In this document: positions 42,570-57,095 of the stretch, piece by piece
Position numbering within the stretch: the first letter of the stretch is position 1
Layout: every line of letters starts with the position of its first letter
Assembly (NCBI GenBank): GCA_039096225.1
Contig: JBBPEB010000014.1
Span: 558,001-622,000 of the forward strand
Reading direction: 5' to 3'
Source: Blastocystis sp. Blastoise
Lineage: Eukaryota > Sar > Bigyra > Opalinata > Blastocystidae
DNA: 64,000 nt
Position numbers and translations under genes: made by a program
Notes under the pieces: model-generated
What the model was told of the DNA's origin: nothing
What the model saw: the letters and a program-made list of their open reading frames with translations, nothing else
Database searches by the model: none

Positions 42570-43425
42570 CTATGACGACGATTGTGTTCCACAACTGCGT
42601 CATAACTCTTTTGTAGTTCTTCAATAATAGCGTAGTTGGCTTTATATGAATACGTCGTTTTGTCAAAAAAGGAAGGATTTTGCTTCCATTCTAAACTCTA
42701 TATATGTATATATAGATTAGTATATAATATTATAACAAGTTACCATAAAGTCATTTTTCAAACGTTTTTTATCAATAATAGAATACCCTTCTTCATCTAT
42801 AACATTAAAACCAAAAGACGCGGCAAGATTTCCATTATTCTTTTTGTCATACAATGATTTTTTTACACATTTTATTATAACATAATCATCTAATGGTTCA
42901 GCAAACTTGTTTTGGGTCATATACTCTTTTATCACTTGAAGAATAGTAATATACAATTTGTTGTTTTCATCAATTAAACATTTATTATTCGTCTGTTTAT
43001 ATATATGCTTAGCTTCAGCTAACTCATTCTCTTTCACAACAAAAGGAATAAACCTTAAACAAGTCTATATTATAGAATGTATAATTTTATATAAATACTT
43101 TTATTATTCTTGTCGAGTTCTTAATAGCTGGAACCTTTATGTTTCTTATCAGAGCTTCACGTCGAAAAAAAGTTTCCATATTATATGTTAAATAACGACA
43201 TTTTTTATTATCTAAATATATAATAGAAATAGATATAGTTATACTTGTTTTCTCAGGTAATAGTATTAGACGATAGAACTCATGAAAAGCTTCAAATAGT
43301 ACCAATTTGAGTTTTTTCATTCTCTTTATATCTTCATTTATTATTTTATCTCTAGAACTCGATATACACAAGAAAGAAACATGTATTATACTTGGGTGAC
43401 ATTTCTGCACTTTTTTATAAAACAA
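42570..43425 (-). CDS. Unrecognised CACTA cargo or accessory protein, at least three exons
   Basis: Minus-strand segments 43425-43099, 43064-42744 and 42697-42570 join in phase through short GT..AG introns, then reach a GTAAGT donor, so a further 3' exon is expected and was not located with confidence. The likely start is an internal ATG (MKKLKLVLFEAFHEFYRLIL); the open frame upstream of it has no ATG. The middle exon encodes EEGYSIIDKKRLKNDFM, and the last contains WKQNPSFFDKTTYSYKANYA and a basic HNRRHR. No family is recognised. CACTA elements often encode a second DNA-binding protein that binds subterminal repeats, and this could be its equivalent (inference). Confidence 0.5.
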
Positions 43426-44572
43426 AATAAAAATGGATTTTTCTAGAAAAATATTTTGTATTTATGTAATATTTTAAAAAAGATTTTCAATATTATCTAA
43501 AATAGTCATATTAATAAATAACTATGAAATAAAGTAGCCTATTTTATTCTTACAATAGTGAAGATATACTTCTTTGTATCATCTATTCCATATAATGATA
43601 TATTAAAGTGAATATATTGTTATTCTTGACGAATAAATGAGATAACAAAAGACATTAAAGAAAAATTATAATAATCATAGAAATATAAATTAATGTTTCT
43701 AATTTTACCGATAACATATGAATAATTAATTATTTATAAGTTACACTACCAACTTACAGAAAGAGGTATATTACTCTCGTATAAATAAATAAAAGATAAT
43801 ATGGATTCTAAATATTTTCTTATAATCCATAAAACGTACTCATTAAGAAACCACATATATATTAACTGTAGTCTGATATATATCTAGACTATTTCATATA
43901 AACTATAAACTTTATATATTTAAATACAAACCTTTTTAATAATTTCGTTATACTTATATAATATATTTATATACGTAGCATATTTCACTAGATCATATGA
44001 TGATGACACATATTAAGTAATTAAGAAGCAATTCATTATCAAATCTGTCTATATATATAATTTAATATTTTTATATACATTTTTTATAAATAATATTTCA
44101 ATTAATAATAGAAATAATAATAGTATAAATAGTAAATAATCTTATAAAAAAAATAAGTAGGCCAATAAATGGTGATAATGTAATGTATGATATATATATA
44201 TATATATATACAATATAGAGTAATTTTCAAAAGATATTTAACAGAGACTAAAATGAAAGCATGAGAACAATCTATTTTATTTCTTCCTAAATAAACTGTA
44301 ATAAATAGCTTAATACATAAAGATGTATACAAAATATATATATATACCATTGATCATGTTGTTGAAAGACATAGTATATAATGTTCATTAATATCCCAAT
44401 TCATCAAATATAATTTATATGAGTTAATATTTACTCTACGCTAAATGGAAATCTAGCATGCTTTATAAATACTTCCTTAGTCATTATGTAATAAATGGAA
44501 TTTATTTAAGTACTGTCTCTAAAAAATATATATGAGAATATTGTTAAAATAATATATTTTTTAATAAATACA

Positions 44573-44640
<68 letters not shown>

Positions 44641-45624
44641 TATAATATTTTAATTACAATATTATTCTTTATACTAATGACAGATACTTATAATAAGAAA
44701 CTAAAATTAGATGTTATCTATATAAGTAAAAAATGAATCATTAAGTCTAATGGTACATAACATAAATAATATAATATTGAAATGTAAATTTTGTAAATAA
44801 ACAATAAGATATATAATATAATATCAGAGACATAATATATAAGAAAAATAAATACATAAACAGTCAGAATAATAACATATATATAATATATACTTCTATT
44901 TGTTAGTGATTAATACTAGATTCTTTTAATATCGTTGACTTCATTTCTAATATAAAAAGAATATTGAATCAAAACAATTAATTCGAAATCTCAATGAATA
45001 ATTATGTATTTAATAATTCAGGTATACTATTATCCTTTTTTGAAATTTAAGTTTACATCACATGATAATATAATTGATGTTCTTTTTCCTATAATAATAC
45101 AGTTTATATATATTAGTACGTCTTATATATGTATAGATATATATATTTAAAGTAATTAAGATCAAGAAATATAATAATAATAAAAATGTTAACAAATTAT
45201 ATTTATTATTTAGAAAATGATATTATTATTTATTTATATATACACTATATAATTGACTTTTTTATTTAAAATACGGCCTAATGCAGTTTGTATATATATA
45301 TATTTGGTATTTAAATTTCATCATAAAATATTTCAAAAGAAATTTTATTGAGTTTCCGCTAACTGCTAAAAATTAAATCTTATTACGAGTTACATGAATA
45401 AATACATGATTAAGATTATTATTTGAGATAAGTAAAGAATTATCGCAATTCAAGAAAATGATGTTGAATTTGAAATCATTAGAGTTGTTACTATCAATCA
45501 AAAGACTGACATGCTATTGCTTATGTATTGAATAGAGAAAGAATCGGCTTGGAAGAATGTGTGTAAACAAAAATTTAAAAGAAATTATTGAAAAAAAATT
45601 CTAATTTTTATTTTGAGTTTATTC
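43426..45624. other. Non-coding part of the CACTA element
   Basis: This AT-rich DNA includes a long (TA)n run at 44575-44636. Open frames here are Tyr/Ile strings only. It should contain the transposase promoter. Confidence 0.55.
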
Positions 45625-48600
45625 ATGACCAAACGTTTATTTGATTTACCTAGATTCGAGACAAAGCAAAAGAGTAAACATCTTATTTGTTGTATCAAAT
45701 ATATAGCAATCCCAAGGTATGATGACCATCATGAGTTAGAAAATGATGCTTTGAATACTTCTACATTACTCGAAGGATTGAATGAAGATGTTAGTGATAA
45801 AAATCTTAGTGAAACAGAATCAATTTATGATTTACTTATGAATAATATTGTGAATCAGGTAATTTTTTATAAATTTTTATAAATGTATTAATTAATAATG
45901 TTAATTTGTTTATTTTATTTATATATATTCATATAGAAACGATTATCAAAGAATAATGAAACAAATCAATCAAAGATAGAAGATATCATTTATTCTTGTT
46001 GGTGTGAATTGAGAGTTAGCACAGAAAAAATAAAAAGACTATATGAATTAGCTAATAATATAATCAAACTGTTGAATCCTGATAGTGATTTATTGTTTAT
46101 TCCAAAGAATGGGCAAGATATAATCAGAAAGTATTGTAGAACTCATTCAGAAACGCCCATTCATAAGAATATATATGTATGTAGTAAGTGTAATTCATTA
46201 ATATCATTCAACGGTGGACGAAACCTTCTAGCTCAAGAAAAAAAACAATGCAATAACAAAGACTGTAATCTTAACTTAGGTATATATATATTATACTATT
46301 AAAAATCATCTTTATATTTTCAAATATATATGATGATTACTACCTTTATAATATATTTTTAATAGTAAATTTCTTTATAATACATTTCTTTATAATATAT
46401 TTCTTAAGGCATATTTCATTTTATTACATTTCTTAATATTTTTTTCTTAATAGTATATTTCTTATTATTATATTTCTTATTATTATATTTCTTATTATTA
46501 TATTTCTTAATAGTATATTTCTTTGTAATGTGTTTCATTATAATATGTTTCTTTACATTTTATATCTTAATAATAAATTTTTTTATATATTATATTTCTT
46601 TATAATATATTTCTTAATAATGTTTTTCTTAATATATATTATATTAACATTTAATATTTATTATTTATGTCATGATAAAGGATCAAAGGTATCAATTATT
46701 CCATTAATTCCAAGAATTCGATATATGGTTTCTTCGATGTCTTTAATGGAAGATATTTCTTATTATACAAAAGAAGAAATACAGTATTATTTATCTATGC
46801 CAATTGAAAGTCTACCTAATACTCTTCCTTCATATATGTCAGGAAAAAATTATAGAAGATATATAGAATCAGTATTAGATAATGGTGACATTTTTCTTCT
46901 ATTCGATATGACATGTGATGGTATATGTGTATTCTCAAATCCTATTATAGAAAGTAATAAATCTTCATTTCCTATACTTCTTAAACTACTAAATTACAAT
47001 AAAGAACGAATAAATGATCAACGTGTATTCTGGACTTATTGTATTACTAAAGAATCATTATCAAATACAATTCTTACTATATTAATGAAAGAGTTGTCTA
47101 TTCTATCTTCTGGTATTGAAATGGATGTGTTTATAAATGGGAGAATTGAGAAAAAAAGAGTTGTAGCTGTATTATTAAGCGCTTATGGCGATTGCGCTGC
47201 TGTTACTAATGTTGGAAGTTTTACCGGTTCTTCTTCTTCATATCCTTGTAGGTATTGTGAACTCTTTTGGAATAGAACAAATGATGATTTTCATCTGGGA
47301 ATTAAATGTGCATATGAAAGTATCAAAAATTATGTTACTATTGATGATACAAATAAAAAACTTCTGAATATTCGTTATCCATCTATTTCTCTACCATTAT
47401 ATAATTCTCATAATTCTTCATCCTCACCTCCTCAGGAAGATACTATTATTACTAGTCAAATTCTTATTGAATCTATTTCTGATGATCATATATTTACAGA
47501 TGCATTCGACACAATAACATATAATCAAAGAACTAAAGAATCTATTCAAAATAATCGCGAATTATCATCTGAAAATGGATCAAATATTGGAATAAAGCAA
47601 AAACCTAGTGTTTTTGAATCACTAACTTATTTTGATGCATCTACAAGCTATACACTTGATCCTATGCATTTATTCAACAATGTTTGTACTCTTATCTTAA
47701 ATCTCTTATTCCATTATAATGTTACAGATTATACTACTAAATTAGCTAAAAATGATAGTATAAATCCTCAGAAACTACTTATGACATATTGTCTAGATGA
47801 TGAGAATATGTCTATTCTTAATTCAAGAATACTAGCAATCAATACACTCTACAATGATAATGAATACGAATTTAGATATATATTGAATGAGAAAAAATTC
47901 TACAATATGTCCTCACATACTAGAATTTTTTTTACTTCATGTATTCTTCCTCTTATTACTTTAGATTTCAGTGCTTCTGATTCTCCACTTATTTTACTTA
48001 TTGATCCATTAGCAACTATTATACGTAATGTCTACATATATCGTGGAAATACTTCACAGAATATTTTAAATATGTTTAAAGATCAATGCTATATATTCTG
48101 TTTTTTATGTGAACTCCTGCTTCCAAAAGAAATTTTGAATACACAGTTACATCTTATTCAACATCTTTATGATTCTATTATAAACTCTGGTTCTATATAT
48201 TATGCTTCCACTTTTCAGTCAGAAAGATTCTATTCGTTTCTTAAAAGAGTATCCTTTGGAAGAAAAAACTTTAACGAATCATGTATTCGATGCGTAATTG
48301 AGAGGGAGGTACTAGATATAAATATGAAAAAATACTCCAACGATTATATATTAGATGAATTCTCAATAGATTCTAATAGTATTACTAATAATGATAATGA
48401 ATCTAGAATTAGTATTGATATACATCCTCAACAAATAATATCTGATACTTTTAATAGTATTATTATTAATTATAATGGTATTGATACAGTGAAAGGAATA
48501 AGAGGAATTGATAAAATTAAATTGTATAAAAATGATATGAAAGATATAGCTAAGATTATTCTATCATCAAATGATAGTATACTTAAAGAACGTCTCTATC

Positions 48601-49223
48601 AAGGCATAGATATCAATGAAATTATATATGTTGATGATATTCTAAATGATCCTTCCTTGTGTAAAATAATTTTTAATAATTTAGAAAAACTAGAAATGAC
48701 ATTTTACTCTGAGATAATATTAAATGATTCAATAATATTTAATTCTTCTGATATTGACCAAGGAATAGAAACAATTGACAATTCATATATTATGTACTTC
48801 ACTTATGACACAATAAATAGTCATAAAGTTCACTTAATTAAAGCTCTATGTTATATCCAAATTGGATCTTTATTATTGATAAAAAAGCATGAATATCCAT
48901 ATGCACGAGTATCAACAACAGGATTGTATTACATAGTTAATGATTCTAATGAAGTTCTGTCAAAAAGAAAGGAATATGTATCTAGTTTCATATCTATATC
49001 TGATATTGAACCTTTTAATTTAATAATTGCAGATGTCCATGAGTATATCAATCGAAATAATGATGAAACATATGCAGAGGTATATATATATATATATCTT
49101 TTTAATAAAATTTCTTTAATATAGGGAAATGAGAAAGACGATCAAGATAATACTGGAGTAGTTGATGGAAGAACAGTTATCACGAATACTGTGTTTATAA
49201 CTCGACATAATAATACAATATGA
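45625..49223 (+). CDS. tnp2-like (CACTA/EnSpm) transposase
   Basis: Four exons (45625-45858, 45937-46279, 46681-49079, 49125-49223) join in phase to 1,024 residues without a stop. The first exons hold a conserved-looking cysteine cluster (CSKCNSLISF, KKQCNNKDCNL), probably a zinc ribbon. The catalytic region resembles the tnp2 / Transposase_21 family: LLFDMTCDGICVFSNP with the first acidic residue, SFPILLKLLNYN, then TNVGSFTGSSSSYPCRYCEL corresponding to the LAGFTGHSSxYPCRYC signature, and TYFDASTSYTLDPMHLFNN corresponding to the DxMHL block. The C-terminal part (YASTFQSERFYSFLKR) matches the late E-containing region. The protein looks full length and potentially active. Residues that can be read from 46530 to 46680 are intron. 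Confidence 0.88.
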
Positions 49224-52200
49224 ACATAAAACTATTATATTTCTAGTATTAATAATATGTTTCATTCTTAGTAAGATATATATTACATAATATTTTTGTT
49301 ACAATTTTATTTTTCTAATACGGTTATCTAATCATATTTATGTCATTATATTATTTTGTTTCGATCTATATTATAAAGTAAAACAGTATTGAATAAATGA
49401 CTTTTTTAAGCCTTAAAAAATAAGAATTTTAACAGAACTATTACATAAAATACTCATTCAGTAATCATTAAAATAGCAAATTATTATTACTACAGGTATA
49501 TCAATTATGATTTTTAATTATTTATGATAATTCTATTAGCCAAATATTTATCATATAATACAATAAGATTATTTTTTTTATTAATATAACTTTGTGTTAA
49601 TTATTTAAAATGACATATATTCAGATCTGGGATATCAATATTGTAGTTAGTAACAAAGTATTAAACATTATAGAATTCACGAAGAATAATTATGTAGAAC
49701 AATAAATCATTAAGAATAAAAACGAGTTTAAATTCCTGAAAAATTTGTATCTACTATTTATGATATTATTGTTAAGGCTATCCAATAAACAACAAATGTT
49801 AACATCAAAAAATTATTAATGTGTTTAGAATCACTATTATAGATATCCTCAGAAATAAGGACAGTAAATGGAATTATATAAAAGGTTAAAGGCATCTTTC
49901 AGGAAACAAATAAAGAACAATAAGAATTGATAATCATGATAATAGATGAATTGGATGCACAATCTGTAAAAAATAATAACACTAAAAAGAATATTTATAA
50001 TCATCAGTATTAGGATATAATGTAATTCTTTAAAAGCAGCAAACAAAATAATATAATTATTTACAGAATATATAAAATAAAGTAGTTATAAACATTATTA
50101 GATTAATAAATGTGAGAGGTTTCAAAATAGTTATAGACTTAATAGAAGGTATATCAATTAAAAGATTGTCAAAAGTTATAGGATTGATAGAAATTACTAA
50201 CATTATAGATTAATGATCATTATAGAATAAATAGAGGTTATAAAATTAATAAATTATAAATGTTTGAGGATAAATAGAAGTTATAAGATTTATAGAATTA
50301 ATATATGATATATGATTAGTACTGTATATAGAAGTTATAAGAATAATAGAAGGTGTAGTCGCTCAAATTAATAGATAATAATGCTAGTAGAATGTATAAG
50401 ATTAATAAAAGGTATAAGATTAATAAAAGGTATAGGATTAAAAGAAAGTATAGGATTAGTGAATTTTAAAGAAGTAATAGGATCAATAGACCATAAGATC
50501 AATAGAAACTACAAATTAATAGAATGTATAGATGTTTTACTGTTAATACAGTTTATGGAGTTAATAGAAGTTATAGAAATCATATAATTAATAGAATTTA
50601 TATAATAATGCTACTAATAAAATCGTTAAGACAAATAGATGGTGAAGAAGCTATATTAATAGTAGAGATTATAAGATTAATGGATGGTATAGAAACTATA
50701 AGATTAACAGAGATTATAGAACTAATAGAAGTTAAAGACATTTTATGATTAATAATAGTAATAGAATTTCTAAGATTAATAGGATATAAATGAGTAATAG
50801 AAATAATAGAATACATAAGATAAAAGATACTATAGTATTAATATAATAAGAAATATAAATTGTTAGAAGTTAAAAGTAAAATAGAAACTATGACATTAAT
50901 AGATTCTATATGAGGAACAGAAGTTATATGACTAATGAAAGCTGTAGAAGTTACAAAAATAGTAGAAATTATAGAAGTTATGAGATTTATGGAATTTCTA
51001 GGATTAATTTAGATAATAGAGGTTATAAAAATATCGGATTACTAGTATAAAAAGTAATAGAACTAATAGAATTAGTAAAATTAGTAAAATTGATGGACGT
51101 AGTAGAATTAGTAGAATTGCAGAATATATACGATTATCTTTAATATATCTAATTGAACTTTTAATATTTATCAGTTATAGTAATTATGTGTATATTAGAA
51201 TAATAGAAGCTAAAGGGTTAATATACGTTATAAGATAATTAAACTTTATAAGACGAATGAACGTTAAAGAAAAATAAGCATTAACGGATTAATACGCTTT
51301 ACAGAGTAATTAAAGGAATAGGATTAATCGAAATAATCAGACTGATGACTTATTTATAGATAAAAAATATCATTATGAAGAGACAAATATCGATTAAATA
51401 ACGAGTAACATTAAAAATAATTATTTCATAATCTTTTTTTTTCAACATATTAATACTTTGTAAAGTGTAGATAAATATTATCATAGTACCAAAAGGTGAG
51501 AATAGATTTTGTGGTATTAAATGCTAATATTGGACGATTTATTGATTAGTTTCAATCCTGAAATATAATATAATAGTAATAATATTGATTTTATATTAAA
51601 TATCAATAGTTAGATATAATAAAAGTCCATGAAATTAATACAACAATTCTATAATATAATAATTCTAACATATATTTTTATATTAGTATTGATATACAAT
51701 TATAATAGAAATGTAAGAGATTGTGATACATATCAAAAAGCTTATTTAGATGTAATAAGATATAAAATTAGGATATAAAATTGTAATAATGGTTCTACTG
51801 AATAGAAAAAAATATTATAAATCAGATAGTTGACCAATAGTTATACTTCAAATAATCAAAGAAAGGCAACAAATATAGAAGAAGCAATGACAATAGGAAT
51901 AATGTCACTAGTAGCAAATATTAAAAAGAAGTAGTAGCATATATTTGTAGTGTATAAAAAGTGTTTGAAGAATACTATTAGAAAACGACATTCATAGTAT
52001 AAATTGTATATAACCTCTAGTAAAATTTAGAGTAAACAACAGTACTTTATTGACTAATATTAGTTTATTTTGAATTATTAAATTAGCTAGTAAAATAAAA
52101 AACAAAAAGGAATTAGAATAATATCATATATAGTAGTATTTATTATAATACACATAATATTAGTAGAATCATGAAATAATACATAAACCAAATAAATGAC

Positions 52201-53086
52201 TGTTATAAAGATATAATTGAATTTAGAAAAATTCTGACCATCATACATAAATAAAATCAAAATTAGTACCCGAGTAATGCAGTAGGTAAGTAGTAGCAAT
52301 AACAATTCAAATACAAATTGATACGTACAAAAATATGACTGAATAAGTAAGAATATCATAGAAGGTTTAGTAAGAATAAAAAATAGGAATACAATTAGGG
52401 ATATCAATACAAGTGACTGATAAGTGGAAGGAATGTTATTAACTAATAACAATAGGATAATTGTAATGCAACTCAAAAAACAATTAAATATTAATAGAAT
52501 ATTATTGCATAATATGTCAATAGTTATAATTCATTTTGATAGCAGATAACAATAAATATCATATAGAAGAGTTAATAAAAATAAATCAAAAAAGAGATAT
52601 GATAACAGAAGTATTCATTATACATTTGATATTCAGTAATATATATTTATAGTAGTAATAAAGGAACATAATTAAACAGTAGTATAGTAAGAATCTTGAA
52701 TACATGGATATAAATTGCTATGTTATTTTTTTTCAACAAGAATTGAAGTTGATAATTTTGTAGAACTAATATAATATTTCAAACAAAAGTAATAGCATAG
52801 TAGGAGTGGAAGACAGTAAATAAATTCCAGAAAGAATAATCTACATAATAGGAAGAATAAGATATGAAATAAGTTAGAGAAAAACATATAAAATTGTATA
52901 ATGTTCTATATGATATATTAAAGATAAATTTATAGCACTAATATCTAAGAAAAGTATGACGTTCAATTAAAGTAAATTAAATAAATGAAAGAAAAACACA
53001 TCATATTATGTACATTAAATGAAATGAATATATACACAATGAATAGTAGAATAAAACATATCTATACAATAAATACATTACGCAAA

Positions 53087-53090
<4 letters not shown>
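49224..53090. repeat. Low-complexity region with degenerate repeats of about 18 bp
   Basis: From about 50090 to 51130, and more weakly to 52600, variants of ATTAATAGAAGTTATAAG follow one another with drifting length and composition. Open frames are Ile/Glu/Val strings of this repeat. In CACTA elements, arrays bound by the accessory protein are expected near the ends; whether this internal array has that role is unknown. No gene is seen. Confidence 0.55.

Positions 53091-53142
<52 letters not shown>
53091..53142. repeat. (TA)n microsatellite
   Basis: This is an uninterrupted TA run of about 50 bp. Confidence 0.95.
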
Positions 53143-53147
<5 letters not shown>

Positions 53148-53270
53148 AGTATAATAAGAATATACAAAGTAACATCATCATCATCTTCATCAATTTAAGC
53201 ATCTTTTTATTTTTATAAAGTATAAATTATCTTTTGTTATTTTTTTATCTTTAAATAATTTGTATATTAA

Positions 53271-53425
53271 TAAAATATTAAATAATAAAATAATAAAATA
53301 ATAAAATAATGAAATAATAAAATAATGAAATAATAAAATAATAAAATAATAAAATAATGAAATAATAAAATAATAAAATAATGAAATAATGAAATAATGA
53401 AATAATGAAATAATAAAATAATGAT
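53271..53425. repeat. (AATRAAAT)n 8-bp tandem repeat
   Basis: About 19 copies of AATAAAAT or AATGAAAT, with the A/G variant alternating irregularly. Confidence 0.85.
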
Positions 53426-53645
53426 AACAATATATGTATACCTATAACTTCAAATCATTCAAATTAACTTCATTTCTTTCTTTGCCTTCAATGTTTTTTC
53501 TATGTTACTGTTCTTAATCTTCAACTGCTCTATATATATAGAGATATTTTCTTCATGTTTCTGTCTTTAATCTTTTAATCAATTAATTGCTTCTCAATTC
53601 ACATCGTCCACATCGTATATGTATAATAATAATAATAATCATAAC

Positions 53646-53792
<147 letters not shown>

Positions 53793-54005
53793 TTTATCAT
53801 AATTTACCATTTTAAATAAAAAAGACTCAACTAAGATCATAATTCACGAATGGAAAAAGAAAATTAGTATCCTATATAATATAATATATAATAAACATAT
53901 AATAAAAATAAAATAAAATAAACAAATAACAAAAGAATAATTTTAATAAGAAATTGAAAAAAAATGAGTAAATGTAAATAAAATAATAAAAAAATATTTA
54001 TATAC

Positions 54006-54198
54006 CTTCATTAATCTGTTGGTTGGCTGTTTGAAAGAAGTGTAAATGAGAATAACCAAGGAACCTAAAAGAATTAAAAAAGTAAATGTAAAAAAATATT
54101 TTACAAGAAATAAACCAACATGATACTCTAACGAATCATTTTGAAATAAGCCAAGGAGACTGTCTGGACTGAAGAGGAAACCCAAAATGGAAAAAATC
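54006..54198 (-). CDS. Possible exon of a small membrane protein in the CACTA element
   Basis: Between a TTTTAG acceptor and a GTATAA donor the minus strand encodes IFSILGFLFSPDSLLGLF, then YFFTFTFLILLGSLVILIY, a strong membrane-spanning stretch, and KQPTNRLMK. Neither a start exon nor a terminal exon could be fixed. It may be a captured host exon. Confidence 0.35.
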
Positions 54199-55270
54199 TA
54201 AAAGAATCATGTTGCAAAATAGGAAATTTTTAATAAATAAATACTGATATATTATGTGTTGAGCTTAAAAACGTAAACAATTCTTATTATAAACTCTAGT
54301 TTTAGTTATAGACAATATATTTAAAATATAAGATGAATTCACAGTTAAATTCAAACTATTTAGTCAAAAAATAAATATTTTCATAAAAAAATAGTTTTTT
54401 TTATTTTGATATATTTCATGATAGTTTATTAGAATTTTAGTTTATAACAGTTCAAACACAACCATATACAAACAATACTGTTGTATCCCAATAATCAAAA
54501 CTTTGAAAATAAAAACTCATTTTTCTTTGACTCTATGATCTGTTTGCTTATTCTTTTGAAAACTATTAATTTTTACTTGAGACTTCTATTCATATCAGAA
54601 TTAATTATAAAAGCAACTCATAAAAAGACTTTTATTTCATTCTGAGAAAAGTCCGTCTTTTTATGATCCCCGATATATTTTTCTAATGGGGAATTTTATT
54701 TCATATTGAAATCAAAAGAAAAAACCATTTTAAAACCTTTGTGTCCTCTTTTATACAATAAAATATAGATAGACTCAGTTTTGAACAAGAAATATATTCC
54801 CGTAAATATTTAAAAAACAAAAATCTGGTCTAACTGTCCATGATACAAATAGGCTCGGCTCTTTTTTTCAGTGTAAAAAAAATACAAAATTTTGACTTTT
54901 TGGCTGAATTTTTGTTTTGAGCCATAGAGGTCAGCTGTTTGACTTTTAATTACATTTATGACTCTAAAACGGTCTAAACTTTAAACAGAGAGACATAATG
55001 TTTTAAAATATTGACCCCCATTTTTCATCAGAATTACGACTTAAAACAAAAGAAAAACGGTTTGGATATCGTGTGACCCTCTATAAATAAAAAATAATGT
55101 CAATTCTTTAATAAAATAGGTTTAATATGGTCTTTGAGTCTAAATCAAAAGTCGTCTTAAAATTTTTGTGAAAATTTTCTTTTTTTTGCCTAAGTCTTTT
55201 TTTTATTGAATTCTCATTGGCTAAATGAGTCTTGAACGAAAATTAACCAATTAAAACCCTTTAAAAAGTC
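54199..55270. other. Right subterminal region of the CACTA element
   Basis: This is non-coding AT-rich DNA of higher complexity than the repeat arrays. No clear subterminal iteron was identified by eye. Confidence 0.5.
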
Positions 55271-55290
55271 AAAAGTGCCTACCAGTGGTC

Positions 55291-56708
55291 CTGAATCTGA
55301 TAAGATTCTTGCTTTTAAGTATTACGATGCTGATCGTGTTGTGATGGGAAAAGTATGATTTATAAATTAGAATAGGATGTTTATATCTATATGTTTTTCT
55401 TTAGAAAATGAGTGAGCATCTTCGTTTTGCTTGTGCTTGGTGGCATACTTTTTGTGCTGGAGGTAATGATCAATTTGGTGATCCTACTCTTCCTAAGCCT
55501 TGGGATGATGGTACTAAAACATTAGAAATGTGTAAGAAACGTGTTGATGCTGCCTTTGAATTCTTTACTAAACTTGGAGTTCAATATTATTGTTTCCATG
55601 ATCGTGATATTGCTCCTGAACTTGATACTCTTGAGGCTACTAATCATTTATTAGATCAAGTAAGTGATTATATGCTTGAAAAGCAAAAAGAAACTGGTGT
55701 TAAGTTATTATGGGCTACTGCCAATTGTTTTGGTGCTCCTCGTTATATGAATGGTGCTTCTACAAATCCTGATGCTCATGTATTTGCTGCTACTTGTGCT
55801 CAAGTAAAGAAAGCTATGGATCTTTGTCTTAAATTAGGAGGTGTTAACTATGTATTTTGGGGTGGTCGTGAAGGTTATCAAAGTATTCTTAATTCTATTC
55901 CTAAAGAAGAATTAGATCATATGGCTCGTTTTATGCATATGGCTGTTGATTATAAGAAGAAGATTGGTGCTACATTCCAATTATTAATTGAACCTAAACC
56001 TAGAGAACCTACTAAACATCAAGTATGTATTTTTATTTATTTATTATTATCTTTATTATTATATATTTATTATTATATATTTATTATATAAATATAATAA
56101 TTAAAATTGATTTTTAGTATGATTATGATGCTCAAACAGTTATTGGTTTCCTTCGTACTTATGGTTTAGAAAATGATTTCAAATTAAATATTGAACCTAA
56201 TCATACTACTCTTGCTGGTCATGATTATGAACATGATATTGTAATTGCTTCTCAATATGGTATGCTAGGTTCTGTTGATGCTAATACTGGTGATACTCTT
56301 CTTGGTTGGGATACTGATCAATTCTTAATGGATACTAAAAAGGCTGTTATTTGTCTTTTAGCTATTATTAAAGCTGGTGGTTTACATAGTGGTGGCTTAA
56401 ATTTCGATGCTAAAGTAAGAAGAGAATCTACAGATTTAGAAGATCGTTTTATTGCTCATATTGGTTCTATGGATACTTGGGCTCATGCTTTATTAATTGT
56501 AGAAAAAATATTAGCTGATGGTAAACTTGATAAACTTGTAAATGCTCGTTATTCTAGCTATACTGAAGGATTAGGTGCTAAAATACATAATGGTGAAGCT
56601 ACTTTCGATGAATGTGAACAATATATTCTTGAACATGGTGAACCTAAACCTATTTCTGCTAAACAAGAAATGTTTGAAATGGTACTTAATCAATATTTAA
56701 GATTATAA
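55291..56708 (+). pseudogene. xylA: Xylose isomerase, main 3' part (residues 16-438 of the uninterrupted gene)
   Basis: Exons 55291-55352, 55405-56022 and 56118-56708 are in phase, and joined to the 5' part before the transposon they total 438 residues, the standard xylose isomerase length. The active site is complete: YYCFHDRDIAPE carries the catalytic His and Asp, IEPKPREPTKHQ the metal-binding Glu and catalytic Lys, NIEPNHTTLAGHDYEHD the next Glu/His pair, GSVDANTGDTLLGWDTDQF the Asp ligands, and NFDAKVRRES the last Asp. FWGGREGY is also present. The enzyme converts D-xylose to D-xylulose. No internal stop or frameshift is seen in either half, so the disruption is probably young. An internal ATG (55408) could at best give a protein lacking about 38 residues. 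Confidence 0.95.
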
Positions 56709-56722
56709 ATATATAGACTTAA

Positions 56723-56723
<1 letters not shown>

Positions 56724-56760
<37 letters not shown>

Positions 56761-57095
56761 ATCTTTTCCTCTATCATTATTATTTACTTGATTTTCATCG
56801 CATTTGTAGTTATATCTCGTTTATTTCTTAACTACTGTTATATCTTGCTTAACTATCTCTGCACGTTATTATCATATATTTGTTTTGTTTTATTATTTAT
56901 TAAAACTCAAAATCATTTCAAACAAACAATAACTTTATATATATATCATTCTACAAAGACAAACAAAATAATAACAAAAGTTAAAAAATGGAGAAAAACT
57001 AATCAATTAGCTACGCAAAAAAAAAAAAAAAATAAATAATAAATAACAAAAATAACAATAAAAAATATAACAATGAATAAAAAAAATAATAATAA
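56724..57095. other. Convergent spacer with (TA)n run
   Basis: The stretch contains a TA microsatellite at 56724-56758 and A-rich simple sequence between the 3' ends of xylose isomerase and the TLDc gene. The open frame 56722-57039 is not coding. Confidence 0.6.

Noticed and set aside
46530-46680. N-terminal extension of the transposase frame
   Set aside because: It is a Tyr/Phe/Ile string upstream of an AG acceptor at 46680; the preceding exon ends in phase at 46279.
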